From positions 1 through 43,671 of the forward strand of contig JAPOKA010000022.1 of assembly GCA_029977865.1 (NCBI GenBank): 43,671 nucleotides of DNA. Direction: 5' to 3'. Position numbers and translations under genes: made by a program. Numbering within the stretch: the first letter of the stretch is position 1; every line of letters starts with the position of its first letter. Positions 32,111 through 39,440 of this stretch are shown piece by piece. Below the pieces are notes generated by a model. The model was not told the DNA's origin. It saw only the letters and a list, made by a program, of their open reading frames with translations, and searched no databases. The stretch is from a bacterium (lineage in GTDB: Bacteria > Planctomycetota > Phycisphaerae > Phycisphaerales > SM1A02).

Positions 32111-33400
32111 TCAGCCGCCGACCGTCTCGGGGTCGCGGTCGGGATACTCCCGTTCCATGACCATCGTCGATGGAATCGCCGGGAAGGCCACGCGGGCCCG
32201 ATTCAGGTCGAAGTCGTCCGCCGACCAACCCGCCTTGGCGAGCACGTGGCCGAGCATGTCGGCGTAGAAGGGAACCTCGCGCAGGCCCGCCTGCTTGAGG
32301 CCGCGGCCGAGTTGCTCGGGATGATGTGGACCGGGCAAGAGGTCGCAGCGGCGGTGGGGCCTGCCGTCGCGGACGGCGCAGTGGTAGAGGTCGCTGTTGT
32401 GCAGCAGGTCGAACTCGCCTTCGCCGCCGAAGATCTCCCGGTGGCAGAGCAGGTCGAAGACGCCGAGCTCGGTGGGGGTGCGGAGGCTGAAGAGGTGATG
32501 GATCCCGTGGTGCGTCTCGGTGCGAACGATTGGTTCGTACTCTCGGATCACCTCGGCGAAGACGAAGGTCTGCTCACCTTCCCGGCCCACCCCGCCACCC
32601 GCCGCCTCGAACTCGACGAAGCCTCCGCCGAGATCGTGGGGTCGGAAGTTCGGCAGGGGATCGGTGCAGAAGTCCCGCAGCAGCGGCGGCTGAAGTTGCG
32701 ATCCGCTGCTTGAACGAGGGTCGATCGGTCGGCGATCCGGCATCGAACGCTTGGCGCCCTTGTCGTCAATCGAGATGGCGTTGCGGAACCGCCACGAGAC
32801 CTCGGGTCGCAGCCGCCGCAGATCGACGATGCCGCGAATGGTCACCAGGTCGAGTTGCCCCTTCGTCGCCGAGGGCGCGACGATGTCGCATCGGAAGGTG
32901 ACGCGCGCCTGGATGCCCCAGACGTAACTCGCGCCCATGAACATCTGGCGGCGGTGCTCCAGGGCGAGCCGGGTGTCGCCTCCGGTCGGAGCAAGACCAG
33001 CCACCATGAGATCGAAGGCCTTGCGGCTTCCGGCGAAGCGATCGATCACCACCAGGAGATCGGCGTAGGCCGAGTTCGCCTCCGCGACCAGGTCGGCGGG
33101 GGCGCCGTGAGCGGCGCACGCCTCGGTCCAGATGCGGTGGCCGACATGCCCTGGGACATGGCGGGCCGAGTCGAGGGGACTCGCCGCGCGAGCGAGGCGG
33201 AACATTCGCCACGCCAACTTCAGGTCGAGTTGAAGGTGATTGGCGACATCGACGGGCCGGGAAGGATCGAGACCGGGGACCGCGTTGAGGAGGTCGCCGG
33301 TGATCTTCCGGAGCCGCGAAAGCGACTCGCTGGCGGCGACTTCGAAGTGGTCCTGCAGGGTTGCGTTGATCGCGGAAGCCAAGGCGTGCACTCCAAACAC
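32111..33400 (-). CDS. Conserved-looking protein of unknown function (429 aa)
   Basis: The product has 429 residues and I do not recognise the family. The first 100 residues are helical, with 'VANHLQLDLKLAWRMFRLAR' reminiscent of a helix-turn-helix, and 'YVWGIQARVTFRCDIVAP' and 'IRGIVDLRRLRPEVSWRF' follow as beta strands. The C-terminal half is His-rich ('HHGIHHLFSLRTPTELGVF', 'PHRRCDLLPGPHHPEQL'), which could bind metal. No signal peptide or membrane helix is seen, so it is likely cytoplasmic. Codon use and GC match neighbours, so it is a real gene. The first start is a GTG at 33400; another GTG lies nine bases inside it. A TACAGT on the minus strand (33478-33483) is a possible -10. It converges on the methyltransferase gene with an 18-base gap. 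Confidence 0.7.
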   Translation of the reverse strand: MFGVHALASAINATLQDHFEVAASESLSRLRKITGDLLNAVPGLDPSRPVDVANHLQLDLKLAWRMFRLARAASPLDSARHVPGHVGHRIWTEACAAHGAPADLVAEANSAYADLLVVIDRFAGSRKAFDLMVAGLAPTGGDTRLALEHRRQMFMGASYVWGIQARVTFRCDIVAPSATKGQLDLVTIRGIVDLRRLRPEVSWRFRNAISIDDKGAKRSMPDRRPIDPRSSSGSQLQPPLLRDFCTDPLPNFRPHDLGGGFVEFEAAGGGVGREGEQTFVFAEVIREYEPIVRTETHHGIHHLFSLRTPTELGVFDLLCHREIFGGEGEFDLLHNSDLYHCAVRDGRPHRRCDLLPGPHHPEQLGRGLKQAGLREVPFYADMLGHVLAKAGWSADDFDLNRARVAFPAIPSTMVMEREYPDRDPETVGG

Positions 33401-33682
33401 GCGGTCGACGGTCGCACCCCCGTGTCCGGTCGAACCGCGAACTCATCGGGCCGGACCAACCCGACCCCACTAGGCACACTGTACGGACGACTTCTGCCGA
33501 CGATGCGACTTTGACTGGAAATCACCCAACAGGAGACTGGTTCGGCCAATGCGCCGACTCCTCCGAACTTGGTGCTTGGAAGTCGCCGGACCGAGAGTAG
33601 TTTCATGGGATCGCCAACTCGAACGGGAAGCGGCCCCGCGGGGACCGCCCCGCTCGGGCACCAATCCGACCGGCCAGAACCC

Positions 33683-34750
33683 ATGAACCTCCAGACCATC
33701 ATGACCGCCGCCTTCGGCTTCGCCGCCGCCATCACCTCGGCCGGCTTCGCGCAGCCGGTCAACGACGAGTGCTTCCTTCCCGAGCCGATCTACGGCTTCG
33801 GTTCCTACGACTTCTCGACGGTCGATGCGACCACCGACGGCGAGCCGGTGGCCGCGTGCCTCTTCTTCGGCCAGGACCAGATCTACAAGGACATCTGGTA
33901 CCGCTGGACCTGCGACGACTCGACGCTCATTCAGATCAGCCTCTGCGGCGCGAGCTACGACACGAAGATCGCCGTCTACGCGGGCTACCCCAAGGGCGGC
34001 TGCCCGGACTCGATGGATGTGATCGCCTGCAACGACGACTCCTGCAGCCTGCAGTCGGTGGTCACCTTCGCCGGCGAGTCTGGCGCGGTCTACGCCATCC
34101 GGATCGGCAGTTACGGCACCCCGACCTCGGGCGGATCGACCGGCACCGGCACCATGACCATCGGCAGCGGCTTCCTCGCCGACGTGACCGACCCCAACAC
34201 CGGTCAGCGATACGCGCTCGCGACCTCGACCACCTGGAACAACGCCGAGGCCCTGGCCCAGCTCGTGGGCGGTCACCTCGCCTCGATCCACAGCGCCGAG
34301 GAGAACGAGTTCATCCATCAGACCTTCGGCAACTTCAACGGTCAGGACCGCCGCCTGTGGATCGGCTTCACCGACCAGAACAGCGAAGGCGAGTGGTACT
34401 GGTCCGACGGCAGCGCGGTCGACTACACCAACTGGAATCCAGGCGAGCCCAACAACGCCAACAACGTCGAGCACTTCGCGGAGATGCTCGGCTCCAACGG
34501 CGCCTGGAATGACCTCAACGACGCCGGCGCCGGATTCGTCCACCTCGCGGTCATCGAACTCGGCGGGGGTGGCGGCGGTCCCGGGGACTGCCCCGGCGAC
34601 ATCGACGGCGACGGCTTCGTCGGTGGCGTGGATCTGGGCATCGTGCTGGCCGACTGGGGAAGCCGCGGATCCGGCGACGTCGACGGCAGCGGCGTGGTGG
34701 ACGGCATCGACCTCGGGATCGTGCTGGCCGGCTGGGGACCCTGCCCGTGA
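33683..34750 (+). CDS. Secreted C-type lectin domain protein with dockerin-like tail
   Basis: The product has 355 residues. A signal peptide ends near 'ITSAGFAQ'. Residues about 25-165 form a beta-domain with Cys pairs ('CFLPEPIYGFG', 'WYRWTCDDS', 'VIACNDDSC') of the bacterial pre-peptidase kind. A C-type lectin domain follows (about 170-295) with 'TWNNAEALAQLVGGHLASIH', 'DRRLWIGFTDQ', the sugar/calcium motif 'GEPNN' and 'GAWNDL'. The end is two Asp-rich calcium-loop units, 'DIDGDGFVGGVDLGIVLADW' and 'DVDGSGVVDGIDLGIVLAGW', closing on 'GPCP'. It probably binds glycans at the cell surface. The ATG at 33683 is the start of the signal peptide. Its stop overlaps the GTG of the next gene. Confidence 0.87.
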   Translation: MNLQTIMTAAFGFAAAITSAGFAQPVNDECFLPEPIYGFGSYDFSTVDATTDGEPVAACLFFGQDQIYKDIWYRWTCDDSTLIQISLCGASYDTKIAVYAGYPKGGCPDSMDVIACNDDSCSLQSVVTFAGESGAVYAIRIGSYGTPTSGGSTGTGTMTIGSGFLADVTDPNTGQRYALATSTTWNNAEALAQLVGGHLASIHSAEENEFIHQTFGNFNGQDRRLWIGFTDQNSEGEWYWSDGSAVDYTNWNPGEPNNANNVEHFAEMLGSNGAWNDLNDAGAGFVHLAVIELGGGGGGPGDCPGDIDGDGFVGGVDLGIVLADWGSRGSGDVDGSGVVDGIDLGIVLAGWGPCP

Positions 34751-35448
34751 GTCGAGGCGGCAGCGCCCCGCTGCAGCGCCCGCCCGAGGGCTACCGCGTC
34801 CGAAGCATGGTCGAGGCGGACTACCCGCAGATCGAGGCGATCTGCGCGGCGGTCTACTCGACCGAGCGGCCCTACACCGACGAGGAGCTTGCGACCCATC
34901 ACCGGCTCTTCCCCGAAGGGCAGTTCGTCGCCGAGCACGAGGACTCCGGCGACGTCGCGGGCGTCCACTTCAGCCTGATGCTGAACCTCGCGCACTACCA
35001 CGTCGACGATTCGTGGGACGTGCTCACCGCGAGCGGTCTCTTCACCGATCACGATCCGCAGGGGCACACGCTGTACGGCGCGGAGCTCATGGTCGCGCCG
35101 CGGCATCAGCACCACGGTCTCGCCAAGGTCCTGACCAACGCGACGCGCGACCTCGTGCGTGCGAAGGGGCTCTGGCGCATGGCTGGCGGCAGCCGCATGC
35201 CCGGATACGCGCAGCACCTTGCCGAGATCGAACCGCAGACCTACATCGAGCGGGTACGCAGCGGCGAGATCGTCGACCCGGTGCTGACGGCGCACCTGCA
35301 CGATGGCTGGGATGTCGTCGCCCCGATCCGCGGCTATCTGCCCCACGACGACGAAAGCGCCGGGTGGGCTGCGATCATCCAGTGGATCAACCCGTCGTGC
35401 CCGCCGCCGCCGGAGTTCGACCTCTCGAAGCTGCCTCGCCGGGGCTGA
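34747..35448 (+). CDS. GNAT-family N-acetyltransferase
   Basis: The product has 233 residues. It starts 'YRVRSMVEADYPQIEAICAA' as GNAT proteins do, and has the acetyl-CoA motif A as 'LYGAELMVAPRHQHHGLAKV' (Gln/Arg-x-x-Gly/His-x-Gly-Leu form), followed by 'ARDLVRAKG'-like helix 'TRDLVRAKGLWRMAG'. The last 70 residues ('HLHDGWDVVAPIRGYLPHDD') extend beyond the core fold. The acceptor substrate is unknown. The GTG start overlaps the lectin gene's stop as GTGA, indicating translational coupling, although one product is exported and the other cytoplasmic. It converges on nuoA with a 21-base gap. Confidence 0.8.
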   Translation: MSRGGSAPLQRPPEGYRVRSMVEADYPQIEAICAAVYSTERPYTDEELATHHRLFPEGQFVAEHEDSGDVAGVHFSLMLNLAHYHVDDSWDVLTASGLFTDHDPQGHTLYGAELMVAPRHQHHGLAKVLTNATRDLVRAKGLWRMAGGSRMPGYAQHLAEIEPQTYIERVRSGEIVDPVLTAHLHDGWDVVAPIRGYLPHDDESAGWAAIIQWINPSCPPPPEFDLSKLPRRG

Positions 35449-35469
35449 CGTCCGTCGCGGGAGAGCGAC

Positions 35470-35871
35470 TCAATCCCAGCGGAAGACGCCCTTCTTCCAC
35501 GCGTAGACGTAGGCGACCACGCTCATCGCGATGAAGAAGAGGATCCGGCCCAGGAACAGCACGCCCTCGGGGCTGCGTGGTCCCAGTTGGGTGAAGGTGA
35601 CCGCCCAGGGGTAGAGGAAGATGATCTCGACGTCGAAGACCAGGAAGGTCATCGCGAGGATGTAGAACCGGACGTTGAACCGCTTGCGGGCGCCCTCGAT
35701 GGGGTTCATCCCGCTCTCGTAGGGCATGCCCTTCACCGCCGCCTGCTTTCGGGGACCGATCAGGTGGCTCGCCACGATGTTCACGACGGCGAAGCCGGCG
35801 GCCATCACGAAGATGAGCAGCACCGGCAGGTAGGTGTCGAGTTGGACCGCAAGCAGGGTGGAGGTGGTCAC
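35470..35871 (-). CDS. nuoA: NADH-quinone oxidoreductase subunit A
   Basis: The product has 133 residues and three membrane helices (about 12-35, 75-97, 105-124). The signature 'YESGMNPIEGARKRFNVRFY' is directly followed by 'ILAMTFLVFDVEIIFLYPWA', the hallmark of NuoA/ND3. It is part of the membrane arm of complex I and forms the loop near the quinone site. It is not followed by nuoB or any other nuo gene: the next gene downstream (lectin/GNAT pair) is on the other strand, so nuoA is detached from the usual operon. The start is a GTG; a TACCAT on the minus strand (35881-35886) is nine bases upstream of it and may be a -10, giving a very short leader. Confidence 0.93.
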   Translation of the reverse strand: MTTSTLLAVQLDTYLPVLLIFVMAAGFAVVNIVASHLIGPRKQAAVKGMPYESGMNPIEGARKRFNVRFYILAMTFLVFDVEIIFLYPWAVTFTQLGPRSPEGVLFLGRILFFIAMSVVAYVYAWKKGVFRWD

Positions 35872-35880
35872 GGGGCGGAA

Positions 35881-35886
35881 ATGGTA
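35881..35886 (-). promoter_or_regulatory. Candidate -10 element (TACCAT) of nuoA
   Basis: Read on the minus strand, TACCAT lies nine bases before the GTG start of nuoA. This would leave a leader of only two or three bases. There is no clear -35. Confidence 0.35.
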
Positions 35887-35977
35887 CCACCCTCGCGGAG
35901 CGGTCCCGACCGTTTCGGACGCGAACCCGGCTGTGGAGCGACGCCGTCCGCGGCCTGCGGCGGCTCGGTTCGAGTCC

Positions 35978-37033
35978 TCAGCCGCCCGGGGTCCACTCGC
36001 CGAGCAGGATGGCGAGGTCAGCGCCGTTCACGATGCCGTCGTCGTTGAGGTCGGCCGGGCAGGCTCCCTTGGGCGGGCATGGTCCCCACGCGGCGAGCAG
36101 GATCGCGAGATCCGCGCCGTTGACGATGCCGTCGCCGTTCAGATCCGCCGGCGGAGCGATCTCGGTGCCGAGTCCGGAGAAGTCGACCACGAAGGTCGAT
36201 TCGCCGCTCACGCCGTTGGCAGTGCCGGAGACGATCAGATGGGCGACCGATCCGGGAGGCAGCACCGTCGGGACGTCGGTCGGCTGCGGCGGGAAGTCCT
36301 GCTGGGTCGGTTCGTCGAAGGTCTGGGTTCCCTCGGCCGTGCCGGCGAGCAGGTAGCCCGCCGGCGTTTCGATCAGGGTGCCCGAGACGGGAATCACCGC
36401 GAGGCTTGGTCCGACGAGAAAGTCCTCGCCCGACTGGTTCACGATCGCGGAGATCTCGACCTCGACGAGCGCCGAGAGCGTCCAGCCGGTCTTGTTGGCC
36501 ACGACCGCCACCGCCGCCGGCGCGGTTGCGATGATCGAGATCGAACTGACTGCTGCGGCGCCGAATGGAAGCGGGTAGGGCGTGCCACCGGGGAAGATGG
36601 AGTCTGGGCTGTAGGTCCGGAAGGTTCCGAAGAGGATGGTGAGCGTGGCCTCGAGGTCGCCGGGAACTCCACCGAGCGGGTCGAGTTCGAGAGCGGTGAG
36701 GGTGGCGGTGGTGTCGCCCGGCACCCAGTCGACATCGACGAACCCGCTGGGCGTTCCGACGAGATCGCCGACGAGTGAGAACGTTGCGGTGTAGGGAACC
36801 GGGATGTTGCCGCTGCCTCCGAAGAGGCCCGGTCTGGTCTGGGTTCCGCCGGGATTGCTGACCGGGTCGTAGTTGCCGATCAGCGTGCCCGCGAGCGGCA
36901 CCGCGAAGGACTTCGAGATCTCGGCGACGTTGCCCTCGCCCTCGAACTCGAACCGGAAACTCTCCGCCGTCGCGGGTGCGGAGCAGGCGATCAGGGCGGC
37001 AATTCCGGCGAGCAGTGGTTCGAATCGCTTCAT
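35978..37033 (-). CDS. Secreted beta-rich protein with dockerin-like tail, unknown function
   Basis: The product has 351 residues. A signal peptide ends around 'IACSAPATA'. The body is Gly/Thr/Val-rich beta structure ('FEFEGEGNVAEISKSFAVPL', 'ATLTALELDPLGGVPG', 'WTLSALVEVEISAIV') with no family I can name. The tail has two calcium-loop units, 'DLNGDGIVNGADLAILLAAW' and 'DLNDDGIVNGADLAILLGEW', joined by a Cys/Pro spacer 'GPCPPKGACPA' and ending 'TPGG'. I infer a surface or extracellular protein held by this tail. The ATG at 37033 begins the signal peptide and has GAGGG eight bases upstream. The 12-base sequence GTGCTAGGTTCT (minus strand, 37097-37108) lies in its promoter region and recurs before the 41149 gene. 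Confidence 0.8.
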   Translation of the reverse strand: MKRFEPLLAGIAALIACSAPATAESFRFEFEGEGNVAEISKSFAVPLAGTLIGNYDPVSNPGGTQTRPGLFGGSGNIPVPYTATFSLVGDLVGTPSGFVDVDWVPGDTTATLTALELDPLGGVPGDLEATLTILFGTFRTYSPDSIFPGGTPYPLPFGAAAVSSISIIATAPAAVAVVANKTGWTLSALVEVEISAIVNQSGEDFLVGPSLAVIPVSGTLIETPAGYLLAGTAEGTQTFDEPTQQDFPPQPTDVPTVLPPGSVAHLIVSGTANGVSGESTFVVDFSGLGTEIAPPADLNGDGIVNGADLAILLAAWGPCPPKGACPADLNDDGIVNGADLAILLGEWTPGG

Positions 37034-37374
37034 GGGGGAATCCCTCGGTTTGGCGTGGCCCGATCGAGTCGCCTCGAAGTGTGCGGAGAGGTCCTCAGAA
37101 CCTAGCACGGGTGCCGCCGATTTCCTGCTCAATCTCCGCCAATTTCAGCGTCCGGCCGGCGGGTCGGCTCACTCGCGCGGCTGCCTTGCCCTAAGGCCGG
37201 TTCCGGGACCCTTGCTCACCACAGAGGCTCGAGCCCGGTCCGCGGGCCCGGGTGGCGGGGGAACGCTCGACGGGGCCCGATGGTCGCGCCTCCGCGAGGA
37301 TCGCGAAACGAAACCGCCCCGGCTTGAGGCCGGGGCGGTGAGGCGTTGGAATCGATCGATGCGAAAGCGGCTCG
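37034..37374. other. Intergenic region: promoter of the 37033 gene and terminator of the PEP-CTERM-like gene
   Basis: This 341-base stretch has no convincing gene. From left to right it holds the ribosome binding site and leader of the minus-strand gene starting at 37033, the GTGCTAGGTTCT box (37097-37108, minus), unassigned sequence at 37120-37300, and a strong terminator (37300-37339) for the minus-strand gene ending at 37375. Confidence 0.6.
37300..37339 (-). terminator. Intrinsic terminator of the PEP-CTERM-like gene
   Basis: On the minus strand a perfect eleven-pair stem is formed by ACCGCCCCGGC (37329-37339) and GCCGGGGCGGT (37313-37323) around a five-base loop. It is followed by TTTCGTTTCG. 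It lies 35 bases after the stop codon. Confidence 0.8.
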
Positions 37375-38004
37375 TCAGCGACGCCGCCGACGTGCGGCGA
37401 GGCCGACTCCCGCGAGCGCAGCGAGGCCGGCGCCGGGAACAACGGAGGAGGTCACCGTTGCCAGATCTTGGCCTGGGGTGTACCCGCTAGGGGCGATGGC
37501 ATTGCCCGAACTGTCGCTCCAGAACATGTCGCCGTTGTTCTTGATGTAGTAGGTATCGTTGCCGGTCCCCGTGGCAGCCGACCACACCACCGCGGTATAG
37601 GTCGTGTTCGCCGCGAGAGTCACCGGTGTGCCCGCGAACACTTGACTCGTGAAGGAGCCGGTGATCGCACCTGCTGTCTTCGAATCGGAGATCACCGAAC
37701 CTCCGGAGTAGACGCCGGTTGTCCCGTTGTAGTTGTTGGTGAAGTCGGTGTAGGTGCCCACGATCACCGCGAAGTTAATGTTGGCCGACGGGCCAGCGCC
37801 GCCGCCCTTCTTGACGTGGAAGTAGCCGCCGGTGAAATCCGACACCGCGCTCGCGTTGGTGGCGAAGGTCCAGTAGCTGATGTCGGTCCGATTGATGAAG
37901 GTCTGGGCGCCGCTCTGGCCGGTGGCCACGTAGACATTCACCGCGCTTGCCGACCCTGCGATCGCAGTCGCCACTACCGCCGAAAGTCCGATGGGGAACC
38001 TCAT
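37375..38004 (-). CDS. Secreted protein with PEP-CTERM-like anchor
   Basis: The product has 209 residues. A signal peptide ends near 'IAGSASA'. The mature part is Thr/Asn/Gly/Ser-rich beta structure ('YWTFATNASAVSDFTGGYFH', 'NNYNGTTGVYSGGSVISDSK', 'TLAANTTYTAVVWSAATGTG') of the choice-of-anchor kind. The C-terminus is a sorting signal: 'VVPGAGLAALAGVGLAARRR', that is a Pro-Gly motif, a hydrophobic helix and a terminal Arg cluster, in the style of PEP-CTERM/exosortase substrates, though with VPG instead of VPEP. Coding GC is visibly lower than its neighbours, with more A/T in third positions. AGGAGA nine bases before the ATG at 38004 sets the start. It has its own promoter and terminator, so it is a single-gene unit. 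Confidence 0.82.
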   Translation of the reverse strand: MRFPIGLSAVVATAIAGSASAVNVYVATGQSGAQTFINRTDISYWTFATNASAVSDFTGGYFHVKKGGGAGPSANINFAVIVGTYTDFTNNYNGTTGVYSGGSVISDSKTAGAITGSFTSQVFAGTPVTLAANTTYTAVVWSAATGTGNDTYYIKNNGDMFWSDSSGNAIAPSGYTPGQDLATVTSSVVPGAGLAALAGVGLAARRRRR

Positions 38005-38094
38005 GGCATCTCATCTCCTGCAACCGACTCGGCCACGTTCACGAGAACTGCCGGCGGTTGCTTCTGCGCTAGCCAATGACACTCGACGCCTCTG

Positions 38095-38122
38095 AAAATA
38101 CGCCTTTCCCACCGGAGAGCAA
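38095..38122 (-). promoter_or_regulatory. Sigma-70-like promoter of the PEP-CTERM-like gene
   Basis: On the minus strand, TTGCTC (38117-38122), a 16-base spacer and TATTTT (38095-38100) form a good promoter about 90 bases before the ATG at 38004. TATTTT is notable in such GC-rich DNA. Confidence 0.55.
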
Positions 38123-38299
38123 GGTCTCCACCCCATAATTGCGAGGGATTCCGGCGTCGAAGTCATGCCGTTCGGAGGCTCACGGGAAGCGGTTCCGGTC
38201 TGGAAATCGCGGAGCGGCGGCTCGAGATGGGGCCGCTTGGCCGAACACTCCCCCGCTCGAATGCGACGGTCGCGGGCTGAAGCGGGTCGCTCCCGGGGT

Positions 38300-38318
38300 C
38301 TCTTGGGCCCGCCAAGAG
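38300..38318 (-). terminator. Hairpin after the cysteine-repeat gene, possible terminator
   Basis: CTCTTGG (38300-38306) and CCAAGAG (38312-38318) form a perfect seven-pair stem with a five-base loop, 72 bases past the stop codon at 38391. No T-tract follows, so termination is uncertain. Confidence 0.4.
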
Positions 38319-38390
38319 CGCCGCCTTCGAGGTCGCCGTCTGAGGTTCGCTTCCTTCCTCGGTGGCCGCGCGGGCGTGAACGCGGCGCAA

Positions 38391-39440
38391 TCAGCCCCAG
38401 TTGGCGAGCAGCAGGGTGAGGTCGGCGCCATCGATCTCGCCACTGCCGTTGAGATCGCCCAAGGGATTGTCGGTGCCCCAGTTAGCAAGCAGGATCGCCA
38501 GATCGGCCCCGCCCACCACGCAGTCGCCATCGAGGTCGGCAGCGGCACAGATCGACTCGGCTGCGAGCAAGTAGCGTCGCTCGAAGGGCGGATCGGGCGG
38601 AGGCGGGTCGTCGGGCGACGGGGGATTCTCGGGGTCGATCTCGTTGCAGGCGAAGGCGCGCCGCAGTTCTCCGCGGATCGTGCCGCCCGACACCACGAGG
38701 GTCAGCGTCGGGTCCCCGGTCCATTGCAAGGCGATCGGGAGTTCGGCCTCCGTGCAGGGACTCGTCGTCGTCACCGCGAGGACCTCGATCGCGCCTTCGC
38801 ACTCGCCGCGAATGAGCACCAGCTGCCCGGGGAACTCGGGACGGAAGCGGACCGTGGCGATCGGGCCCACGAGCCGGTAGCTGTCGATGTCGCGGGGTCC
38901 GTTGGTCGTCCACTTGCCGACGATCGTCAGCCCGGCGGCGAGCGAGCCCCAGGCCGGCTCGGTGAGACTGCAGCCGTCGTTGACGCGCTCGTAGCAGAAC
39001 TCGCCTTCGGGGATGGCATCGTCGGGCACCTCGATCGCGCAGGGACCGAGGCCGCACAGCAGTTCCGTCCGCTCCACGCAGAGGCGATCCCACGAGACGT
39101 CGCAGCAGAAGCGATCGAGCAGGCACGCGAAGTCGCAGCACGACTCGTCATCGCAGCCGGGGTTCTCATGCGGTTCGAGGCAGGAGCCCGGGTTCGGGCA
39201 GGCGATGCCGACGCAGAGTTCGGTCGCTGCCTCGACGCAGACTTCGTCCCATGCCGCCTCGCAGCAGAGCGGTTCGTAGTCGCAGACGAGTTCGCAGCAG
39301 GCGGTCTGGATGCAGCCGCCATCGGGGTGCGGCTTGTAGCAGTCGCCGGCACCCGCGCCGCAGGGCGCCCACTGCGCGAGTGCTGACGAGGTCGACGCGC
39401 ACACCGCGGTCGCGAGCAGCGCTCGGCGACGACCGCTCAC
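38391..39440 (-). CDS. Secreted protein with two double-cysteine repeats and dockerin-like tail
   Basis: The product has 349 residues. A signal peptide ends near 'ASTSSALAQ'. Two tandem repeats of about 40 residues follow (about 35-70 and 82-125): 'CIQTACCELVCDYEPLCCEA' with 'AWDEVCVEAATELC', and 'CDDESCCDFACLLDRFCCDV' with 'SWDRLCVERTELLC'. The pattern is C-x4-CC-x2-x-C-x5-CC-x3-WD-x2-CV, so several disulfides are likely. A beta-domain (about 150-275) and a Pro/Asp linker come next, then two calcium-loop units, 'DLDGDCVVGGADLAILLANW' and 'DLNGSGEIDGADLTLLLANW', ending in Gly. The GTG at 39440 is set by AAGGAGG seven bases upstream and overlaps the stop of the preceding gene. Function is unknown, probably at the surface. 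Confidence 0.82.
   Translation of the reverse strand: MSGRRRALLATAVCASTSSALAQWAPCGAGAGDCYKPHPDGGCIQTACCELVCDYEPLCCEAAWDEVCVEAATELCVGIACPNPGSCLEPHENPGCDDESCCDFACLLDRFCCDVSWDRLCVERTELLCGLGPCAIEVPDDAIPEGEFCYERVNDGCSLTEPAWGSLAAGLTIVGKWTTNGPRDIDSYRLVGPIATVRFRPEFPGQLVLIRGECEGAIEVLAVTTTSPCTEAELPIALQWTGDPTLTLVVSGGTIRGELRRAFACNEIDPENPPSPDDPPPPDPPFERRYLLAAESICAAADLDGDCVVGGADLAILLANWGTDNPLGDLNGSGEIDGADLTLLLANWG

Larger units (their letters stand above)
38005..38390. other. Intergenic region: promoter of the PEP-CTERM-like gene, no gene seen
   Basis: This 386-base stretch holds the leader and promoter (38095-38122) of the minus-strand gene at 38004. It also has an AT-rich patch around 38090-38145 including CATAAT on the plus strand, and a hairpin at 38300-38318 downstream of the cysteine-repeat gene. 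Open frames here are short and lack coding character. Confidence 0.55.

Noticed and set aside
31010-33400. Classical restriction-modification system
   Set aside because: Only the methyltransferase is recognisable. The neighbouring unknown protein shows no nuclease motif (no PD-(D/E)xK, HNH or GIY-YIG by eye) and is convergent rather than co-transcribed.
35960-35985. GGTTCGAGTCC resembling a tRNA T-arm
   Set aside because: The flanking bases do not form a five-pair T-stem, no anticodon or acceptor arm can be folded around it, and it abuts the 3' end of a clear coding region.
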